The translations under genes were made by a program, and so were the position numbers. 64,000 bases of DNA from Actinophytocola sp035995025 (GTDB lineage: Bacteria; Actinomycetota; Actinomycetes; Mycobacteriales; Pseudonocardiaceae), in assembly GCA_035995025.1 (NCBI GenBank), contig DASYKY010000007.1, forward strand, positions 56,314 to 120,313, written 5' to 3'. This document shows, one piece after another, positions 59,201 to 64,000 of this stretch. Each line of letters opens with the position of its first letter. Position 1 is the stretch's first letter. The notes below the pieces were generated by a model, which saw only the letters and a list, made by a program, of their open reading frames with translations, searched no databases and was not told where the DNA came from.

Positions 59201-59348
59201 CCAGCAAGGCGGCGATCGGAACAGTCCGCCCCGGCTGAGCCAAGAGCGTTGCCAGGACGGCACGTTCACGCCGTGGTCCCCAGTTTTCGACGTGCTCGCC
59301 GCCGACGAGCAGGGTCGTTGTCCCCAGGATCCCAAAATTCGTGTCCAC
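56298..59348 (-). CDS. AfsR-type SARP/NB-ARC/TPR regulator
   Basis: A 1016-residue STAND regulator. Domains: OmpR-like winged helix (about 1-97; FGILGTTTLLV, RRERAVLATLLAQPGRTV, YATRIRRSLY, GGYRLDV), bacterial transcriptional activator domain (about 104-250; VDYFQFRSLV, LPLE-like FPLEVSLATQRLSALHGLAR), NB-ARC ATPase with P-loop GMAGAGKTA (323-331), Walker B VLVILDNARD and a GLPL motif (CGGLPLVINVVAE), then TPR repeats from about 690 to 985. Length equals AfsR of S. coelicolor (993). Such proteins activate secondary-metabolite or differentiation genes on ligand or phosphorylation signals. GTG 59348 has GAGGGTGA upstream. Confidence 0.9.
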   Translation of the reverse strand: MDTNFGILGTTTLLVGGEHVENWGPRRERAVLATLLAQPGRTVPIAALLEWAWPDDGAAPQKPAATFHTYATRIRRSLYKMSAPPRLKSINGGYRLDVDKHQVDYFQFRSLVIDARAHAQQNRPQKTIELVDHALRLWHGDPLADCAGERADAWRTRVVHDEWLPANSLLIDALLNSAQYDVALSRLDDLQPDFPLEVSLATQRLSALHGLARFAEATAYYLSTRQRLISDVDEHAAEHLRSHQESIIANRDRRAASKQPATPPPGIELAPRIAPRQLPHQTLEFLGRHEQLDALDVAAGIQNPTSSGNGERPPRRGLVIVDGMAGAGKTALVVHWANRVRRLFPDGDLFVNLNGFSERDTLSTATVVDDFLVSLGYTLDDKLDNRSRQMLLGRLLTDRRVLVILDNARDTNHVRDLIQLLPNAFVIVTSRQQLSTLRRETSATRVRVNPMDEAESASLLMVRAAIDSGRLSASHASRLALLCGGLPLVINVVAESVASRSAESVAAFIDRLDRRQLVMEIGEAGDGSATAYAFFSWSYLALNEPERRLFRLLALMPGTDFGIDAACACDGRTRSETRRSLSALVGAHLVEQCDAIDRFALHDLLIEFALSRANTDETDETRRATETRIVSFFLASTVTAIEMLYPSNSVAPQLQPAPEVLAVSFEVESQARSWLSEERASLLAAVRLAHERGHHDQAWRLADPVAAYLDRSGHHFDSRSVQELALDSARKAGHRDAEASALAGLGLTNVILGDHRQAHRYLDAALRLVEADDHKQGQSAVLHQIGRLEELEGNTASAIEIYRRCLSITTEINDLQGQAWSHFRIGSALRVLERHEQALVELHRASWLAEQVGDGSAHAGSLAEIGSVQRDLGDHDSAAAHCGRALTIAEAVPDLVITAQICITLAELETARREHANAARYARRAVDLCQKTHNVADEAHALDALGGAQFAGGDVEAATSAWRAAMELYRTAGNTLRVDALRIRIEELTVTTDTDLPSSRRSTTETDPRNTSLRHP

Positions 59349-59730
59349 CAGCTTTCACCCTCTGAAGCTGGACCTCTCGAATATGAGGTCAAACGCGAAC
59401 TCGGTACCCACTGGATACTACTTAGCGGCTCCCAGATGTCACACGCTGAGACTCACCTGTTATGTATTCAACAGTGTGCTGTCCAGTCTCCTGAAAGGAA
59501 TCTGACAGGCGCTGGTGGAGAAATGATCAACGTGATCCGCGCAGGCATGCCGCGATTCGGTGGTGAGGCGAGCTGGTGGGTAAGCGGCAGCCGACATGAC
59601 CGGCGCGGGACCTGCAGTCCGACAGCTCCAGGTAAGGACCGGGCGCGACGCTCGTCATGGTCGCGCGAATGGGAGAACGACTCCACGAGGCGGATGCCGC
59701 CACGGAACGCCGCGACTGGGGGCGGACACG
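59349..59730. other. Divergent intergenic region in the island
   Basis: A 382-base gap between the SARP gene (-) and the GT-like gene (+). It is less GC-rich around 59370-59530 and would carry both promoters. No direct heptamer repeats of SARP type were recognised by eye. Confidence 0.45.
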
Positions 59731-60945
59731 ATGAACGCGGACGTATGGGTGAACGGCCCGGTGGGGCTCGATGCCAATCTGAGGGTCACGCGCACCGGCT
59801 GTCGGCTCGTGCTCGTGATGACGCCGACGCTGACAGCTGCGACGCGGTTGATGGACCTGGTGCCGTTGCTCGAGTGCGACCTGCGGGTGCAGGTGGCCTT
59901 TACCGTGCCTCGATATGGCGAGACGTGGGCGGGCGCCGAGGAGTTCGTCCGGGCACGGGGCGGCCTGTTCGTCCCCTGGAATCAGGCGGTGCGCTACGAA
60001 TGGGACCTCGTCCTTGCCGCCAGCCATCGTCACCTCGAGGAGATCCGCGGAAAGGTTCTCCTTCTACCGCACGGCGCGGGCGCCATGAAGTCAAGGCTGT
60101 ACAGCCGAAAGGCCGGTTCACCGGTCCGGGCGACGACGGATCTTGATAGAGAGATGCTTACCTATCGTGGCCGGGTCGTCCCTTCGGTGATCGCCCTGAC
60201 CCACGATCGAGAACTCTCCGTACTGCGTCGTGCGTGCCCCGAGGCAGTTGGCGCGGCCCGGGTTGTCGGCGACATCTGTCTCGACCGCATGGCTGCGAGC
60301 TTGCCTTTCCGGCATGCCTATCGGCAGGCCCTCGGTGTCGGCGAACACGGTACGTTGATCACCGTCAGCTCAACCTGGACGCCGGCTTCGACGTTCGGCC
60401 AACTGCCCCGCATCTACTCGCAGCTGCTGGCGGAGGTCGGCACGGCCCATGATCGAACCCGGGTCGCAGCCGTTCTGCACCCCAATGTCTGGGCCGTGCA
60501 CGGTGCCTGGCAGGTTCGCGCCTGGCTGGCGGATGCCATTCGGCAGGGGTTGCTGGTGGTGCCGCCCGATGATGGATGGCAGGCGGCGATGATCGCGAGC
60601 GATCACGTGATCGGTGACCACGGCTCGACCACCAGTTATGCGGCTGCCATTGGCATACCCGCCACCCTCGCGACCTTCCCGGCCGACAACATCCGTGCTG
60701 GAAGTATCGCGGCGAGCCTGTCGCGCGCAGCCGCTCGGCTGGACCTCGATGCACCGCTGCTCCCGCAACTCGCGGTGGCACGCACGCGGCGGTGCGCCGG
60801 TCTGGCACGGACGATCAGCAGCCGGCCGGGCGAAACGGCGCGGCTGCTCCGGCTCGCGATGTACGACCTGCTCGGACTGCCTGAGCCGTCGTGGCCGCCC
60901 GTGCTCCCGCCCGTCCCGGCGCCCGCGATCACTCACGGGAAGTGA
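59731..60945 (+). CDS. Unrecognised protein with GT-B-like features
   Basis: The 404-residue protein is not securely recognised. Its C-terminal half has the pattern HVIGDHGSTTSYAAAIGIPATL (about 290-311), like the nucleotide-sugar or phosphate-binding loop of GT-B glycosyltransferases and CDP-glycerol glycerophosphotransferases. Other blocks are VLLLPHGAGAMKSRL, VIALTHDRELSVLRRACP and VAAVLHPNVWAVHGAWQ, again in line with two Rossmann-like halves. A role as a glycosyl- or polyol-phosphate transferase is a guess. ATG 59731 follows GGGGGCGG. The stop overlaps the next start (GTGA at 60942). Confidence 0.55.
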   Translation: MNADVWVNGPVGLDANLRVTRTGCRLVLVMTPTLTAATRLMDLVPLLECDLRVQVAFTVPRYGETWAGAEEFVRARGGLFVPWNQAVRYEWDLVLAASHRHLEEIRGKVLLLPHGAGAMKSRLYSRKAGSPVRATTDLDREMLTYRGRVVPSVIALTHDRELSVLRRACPEAVGAARVVGDICLDRMAASLPFRHAYRQALGVGEHGTLITVSSTWTPASTFGQLPRIYSQLLAEVGTAHDRTRVAAVLHPNVWAVHGAWQVRAWLADAIRQGLLVVPPDDGWQAAMIASDHVIGDHGSTTSYAAAIGIPATLATFPADNIRAGSIAASLSRAAARLDLDAPLLPQLAVARTRRCAGLARTISSRPGETARLLRLAMYDLLGLPEPSWPPVLPPVPAPAITHGK

Positions 60946-61412
60946 TGATCTTGCCTCGCGCCTTCGATCACCGCCCGCGAACTTATCGGCTGGATTCGGG
61001 CGCCTATCTGGTCGAGTGGCCACCGGACGCGGAAGGCGTGCCTGGCGGAGACGCCGTCGTGGTGGACGTGGACCTGGCAACCACGACCTGGCTCGAAATC
61101 GCCGATGTCGCGATCCGGCGGGGCGGCCACGGCGGCGCATGGCCGATCGTCGCGATGTACCCAGACGCACGCAACGCCCTCGTCGTCGTCACCGAACTGG
61201 GAGGCGAGCAGTGGCTCCTGCAGGTGAGGAGCGATAGGCGGGCCGCGTCGGCGCTTCCCACCTGTCGTGTGGTCCGGGCGGCGCGCACGGACGGACTGTT
61301 GCTGGGTGCGCTGGCTTACCGGTGGCTCCTCGGCGGCGAGCCGCCGGCCGGCCTGGTCCGGGCGACCGCCGTCCTCACGGCTGAGCGAGAGACGTGGCGC
61401 GGGCCTGCATGA
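60942..61412 (+). CDS. Hypothetical protein coupled to the GT-like gene
   Basis: This 156-residue protein starts with GTG (or ATG 60945) in a GTGA overlap with the previous gene. It has alternating strand-like segments (GAYLVEWPPD, DAVVVDVDLATTTWLEIADVAIRR, WPIVAMYPDARNALVVVTEL, EQWLLQVRSDRRA) and a helical end. No transmembrane segment, cysteine motif or known domain is seen. The coupling suggests a partner subunit or regulator of the GT-like protein. Its 3' end overlaps the convergent STAND gene by 38 bases. Confidence 0.6.
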   Translation: MMILPRAFDHRPRTYRLDSGAYLVEWPPDAEGVPGGDAVVVDVDLATTTWLEIADVAIRRGGHGGAWPIVAMYPDARNALVVVTELGGEQWLLQVRSDRRAASALPTCRVVRAARTDGLLLGALAYRWLLGGEPPAGLVRATAVLTAERETWRGPA

Positions 61413-63510
61413 CTGCTGCCTGCGGGTCCTCTGCCGCCGCGTAGAGCTCACCGGCTCGCCGGTAACTGCTGGCAGCGGACTCGACGTCGCCTCGTTGCTC
61501 GGATGCCGCTCCCAACCCCGCCAGTACCTCCGCCTCGTAGTACGGCGAGCTGACCGCGCGCACTATCGTCAGGGCCTCTTGGAGGGCCGTCTCCGCGAGA
61601 GCCGGCTCGTCGGCCGCCTGGTACGCCGTTCCGAGGAAGAGCAGGGTCCGGGCATGCTGAATGCGGTCGCCCAGTTCTTCCATGGTGTCCGCGGCAGCAC
61701 GCAACTCGGTCACTGCCTCGGCGTACTCACCTCGTTGTACCAGGATGTCGCCGATCCGCCGCCGACACAACGCCACCCCACGCCACTGCCGCAACAGATG
61801 CTGCATGTCCCTGGCATCGCGGAAATAGCGCAGCGCCGCGTCGAGATCGCCGGCACCGCGAGCTGCCCGGCCGAGCTGTGACAGAGCGGTCGCCTGTGCC
61901 TGCTCGTCATCCGTCATCTCGGCGAGCGTCAGTGCTTGCTTGTTCTCAGAGAAGGCGTCGTCAAAGCGTCGCAGCTTGGCGTATGCGAAACCCAGCTGCG
62001 AGCGGAGGCGTGCTTCGGCACGGCGGTCGCCGCACCGGACCGCACACCGAAGTCCGGTGTCGTGCATCGCGATCCAGTCGTTGTAGTGCCGCGTGCGTAG
62101 AAAGAAACCCCAGAGCGCTTCGCAAATCTGCCAGGCCAACTCGTCCCACCCGAACTTCGCCGCACTGTCCACAGCGGACCGTAGATTCGACCGCTCCTGT
62201 TCCAGCCATGACAACGCCGCTGCCTCGTCGGCGAATCGCGGTTCGGCGTGATCCCGCGACAGGTAGCGTGGGCCGAGACGCGGACGCAACGGATGTATCA
62301 CCAGGTCAGCGATGACGGTTCGGTCCAGATACCACTCGATGACCCGTCGTGCCGCGGCCTCCTCGTCCGCGAAGGAACCGTCGAGCCCAGAACGGCGGCG
62401 TGCGTGCACGAGTAGCACGTCGTGATAGGTGAACCGGCTGTCCGCGATCTCGGAGAGAAAGTTGGCTTCGAGTAGCTGCTCGAGAGCGCCCTCAGCACTG
62501 TTCTCAGGGACATCGGCGGCCGCGGCGGCCGCGCCGACGCCGAACTCTCGTCCGGGATGCGCAGAACACATCCGGTACAGCGTGCGCGCCCCTTCCGCCA
62601 ACTGCATGTACGCGGAGTCCAGAACGGCTGCGACCGAAGGATCTTCATGTAGTCGCAACGCCTCCAGTCGGCGATGCTCGTTCTGCAGATCGGCGACCTC
62701 ACGCTGCACGGCACGCCTGGGCCTGGTCGACAGCCGGGCGCCGGCCACTGCCAGCGCCAAGGGGAGTCCGGCGCACAGGCGCGCCAGGTCGCGTGTTGCG
62801 GTCGCCTCCGCCGCGACGCGTTCCGCGCCGAGTATCTCCTCGAGAACTGCCAGCGAGCCGGATTCGTCCAGCGGTAGAACCTCAACCCATCGAGCGCCAT
62901 CCAACGCCAGGCCGGACAGGCGCGACCGGCTGGTCACCATGACGAGGCTGTCCGGACCCGCGGGTATTGCCGCTCTGACCTGCGCAGCTGAGACAGCGTC
63001 CTCGAGCAGGACCGCAATCCGTCTGTCCGAGGTGAGGGAGCGATACATGGCGGCTCGTTGCCCGGGTGCATCCGGGACACGTTTAGGAGGCACGCCGAGC
63101 GACACGAGAAACCAGTCGAGGACGTCACCGGGGTTCACCGGCCCGGACGGGCCCTCCAGCCCGACGAACAGTTGACCATCGGCGAACTCGTCGCGGTGTT
63201 CAGCGAGCCAGCGCAGCGCCAGTGCCGACTTGCCCACGCCGGCCGGCCCGGTGAGCACGACCAGCGCTGGCCCGGCGGGGCTCTCCTCGGCGATGACGTT
63301 TCGCAGCAGTTCGAGTTCATCGCCGCGGCCCGCGAATATTCGGGGTAACAGTGGCAACTGCGCCGGACGAACACTTCGATCGCCGGTGGTAGTGCGGGCT
63401 ACGTCGTCGCCCGATCCGGACTCGGTGTTGTTGATGCTCTTCCTGGCCATGTTCCCCCCGAGTTGACTAGCGTCATTCTCGATAACAGGTGTAGTCGGAG
63501 AAGATGACAT
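61375..63510 (-). CDS. NB-ARC/TPR STAND ATPase without DNA-binding domain
   Basis: A 711-residue protein with NB-ARC P-loop LTGPAGVGKSALALRW (87-102), Walker B-like RRIAVLLEDAVS, the sensor VMVTSRSRLSGL, and a GLPLALAVAGARL motif; TPR-like helices fill the last 250 residues. The first 50 residues are polar and disordered, so unlike AfsR it has no winged helix or other visible effector domain. It could act through partners, as a sensor in regulation or in defence. ATG 63450 (MARKSINN, preceded by a G-rich run) is an alternative start to 63510. Confidence 0.8.
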   Translation of the reverse strand: MSSSPTTPVIENDASQLGGNMARKSINNTESGSGDDVARTTTGDRSVRPAQLPLLPRIFAGRGDELELLRNVIAEESPAGPALVVLTGPAGVGKSALALRWLAEHRDEFADGQLFVGLEGPSGPVNPGDVLDWFLVSLGVPPKRVPDAPGQRAAMYRSLTSDRRIAVLLEDAVSAAQVRAAIPAGPDSLVMVTSRSRLSGLALDGARWVEVLPLDESGSLAVLEEILGAERVAAEATATRDLARLCAGLPLALAVAGARLSTRPRRAVQREVADLQNEHRRLEALRLHEDPSVAAVLDSAYMQLAEGARTLYRMCSAHPGREFGVGAAAAAADVPENSAEGALEQLLEANFLSEIADSRFTYHDVLLVHARRRSGLDGSFADEEAAARRVIEWYLDRTVIADLVIHPLRPRLGPRYLSRDHAEPRFADEAAALSWLEQERSNLRSAVDSAAKFGWDELAWQICEALWGFFLRTRHYNDWIAMHDTGLRCAVRCGDRRAEARLRSQLGFAYAKLRRFDDAFSENKQALTLAEMTDDEQAQATALSQLGRAARGAGDLDAALRYFRDARDMQHLLRQWRGVALCRRRIGDILVQRGEYAEAVTELRAAADTMEELGDRIQHARTLLFLGTAYQAADEPALAETALQEALTIVRAVSSPYYEAEVLAGLGAASEQRGDVESAASSYRRAGELYAAAEDPQAAVMQARATSLAQP

Positions 63511-63854
63511 CTCGGTAGCGGTTCGTCAGAATCGCCTAGCGGTGGCACCCGAACGGGCTACCTGCTCGATATCGCTTTCGTGAGGGTCACGAGCGCGCCG
63601 ACGGCGCCTTGCATTGCCACGTCAAGATCGTCAAGGCGTCGGCCATAGCGGAAACGGACAGCCGTCACACGGAGATGTTGACCTAGCTCGGTCGGAATCT
63701 GAGTTGGCCAGTGATCGCCAGGCAGAGACATCATCGACGTTTGGTGCGAGTTTGGGTGCGAACTTCGTTGTTCAAGTGTTAACACCGGGGCAGTCGTTGA
63801 TCCAAGAACGATCGTGTCGCCTGGTTATGGACCTATGGGACCGCTGACGACCGC
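63511..63854. other. Region between the STAND gene and the right repeat
   Basis: Mostly without a supported gene. A minus-strand frame, 63558-63734, could encode 58 residues (MMSLPGDHWPTQIPTELGQ..., ending VTLTKAISSR) just upstream of the STAND gene and on the same strand, but no ribosome-binding site is seen; it is a weak candidate for a small partner protein. Confidence 0.35.
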
Positions 63855-64000
63855 CTGTAAATTTGTCGCGAAAGCTACGAAGGTTCGAACCCTTCACCCG
63901 CCACATCAGGCCTGTTCAGGCCGACTCGATGAGATTCGCAAAGCGGCCCCGAGCGTCCAGCTCAGGGCCGCTTTGGTTCGTGTGCCCGGCCCGTGTCGGG
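63855..64000 (+). repeat. Right direct repeat (attR-like), tRNA-Tyr 3' fragment
   Basis: The copy of 54639-54784: 49 bases of the tRNA-Tyr 3' part, followed by the terminator hairpin and flanking DNA. Upstream bases do not complete a tRNA, so this copy is not functional. It reaches the window edge. Confidence 0.92.

Larger units (their letters stand above)
54639..64000. mobile_element. tRNA-Tyr genomic island (about 9.2 kb)
   Basis: The DNA between the two 146-bp repeats holds the XRE/membrane peptide pair, the SARP-STAND regulator, two coupled unknown genes and a second STAND protein. Its intergenic stretches are longer and less GC-rich than elsewhere in the window. No integrase, excisionase, replication or transfer gene is visible, so it may be a decayed element, one moved in trans, or the left part of a tandem array whose integrase lies beyond base 64000. 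Confidence 0.8.

Noticed and set aside
56298..59348. Biosynthetic gene cluster regulated by the SARP protein
   Set aside because: No polyketide, peptide-synthetase, terpene or RiPP genes are in the window, so a cluster-specific role cannot be supported.
63855..63903. Second tRNA-Tyr gene
   Set aside because: Only the 3' part from the anticodon loop is present; the acceptor 5' half and D arm are missing.
54639..64000. Integrative conjugative element or prophage
   Set aside because: No integrase, excisionase, Tra/FtsK, replication or capsid gene is seen between the repeats; only the att-like ends support mobility.

Overview
The window comes from a high-GC actinobacterium, most probably a member of the Pseudonocardiaceae (Amycolatopsis-like). 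The reasons are very high G+C with C/G-ending codons, frequent GTG starts with GTGA/ATGA stop-start overlaps, a complete 14-gene actinobacterial nuo operon, actinobacterial families (sunset-domain proteins, DUF574-type methyltransferase, SARP/AfsR regulator, KorAB) and tRNAs without an encoded CCA. Family placement is an inference from gene content, not from a search.

Layout. 1-550: 3' end of a lysozyme-like (phage-type) protein. 555-1590: VapBC45-like toxin-antitoxin pair on the minus strand. 1770-3999: serine carboxypeptidase (-) and family-5 uracil-DNA glycosylase (+), divergent. 4101-9928: a small membrane protein, a five-gene overlapping DUF4129/membrane/MoxR/DUF58/membrane cassette, then type II NADH dehydrogenase. 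10083-10156: a tRNA with a TAA anticodon but a short variable arm. 10333-13051: ArsR-SRPBCC-DUF899 operon with an operator palindrome, an alpha/beta hydrolase and an F420/PPOX protein. 13077-18824: coiled-coil protein, VOC protein coupled to a two-domain acyl-CoA reductase, APH-like kinase, secreted NodB-type deacetylase. 19103-19909: Bax inhibitor-1 family protein.

20214-37058 is the nuoA-N operon (proton-pumping NADH:menaquinone oxidoreductase). Two tandem, perfect Rex-type operators lie upstream of nuoA. Several nuo gene junctions carry short repeated elements that are themselves tiny open frames; four of the blocks begin and end exactly on GTGA or ATGA stop-start overlaps, so translation could run from gene to gene through the insert. 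A further copy sits inverted between nuoL and nuoM, and a third palindromic repeat family follows nuoN. The next gene is a polyprenyl diphosphate synthase that may make the menaquinone tail, then two sunset-domain proteins, and korBA (2-oxoglutarate:ferredoxin oxidoreductase) on the minus strand. With NDH-2 upstream, the window holds three routes that feed electrons towards menaquinone or ferredoxin.

43973-54465: Lrp regulator divergent from a DDAH-type hydrolase; a RibD-C/DHFR-like protein beside a decayed relative; ArsR-like regulator coupled to an MFS exporter; DUF574 methyltransferase; TetR-amidase operon with a perfect 20-bp palindrome upstream; siderophore-interacting protein; HtpX protease; RmlA; YajQ-family protein.

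54607-64000: an intact tRNA-Tyr whose 3' part, from the anticodon loop on, is repeated 9,216 bp further on (146 bp to the window edge, one mismatch). The 9.2 kb between the copies is a genomic island without a visible integrase. It holds an XRE-type regulator with a 53-residue membrane peptide, a 1016-residue AfsR-type SARP/NB-ARC/TPR regulator, an unrecognised GT-B-like protein coupled to a 156-residue unknown protein, and a second NB-ARC/TPR protein lacking a DNA-binding domain.
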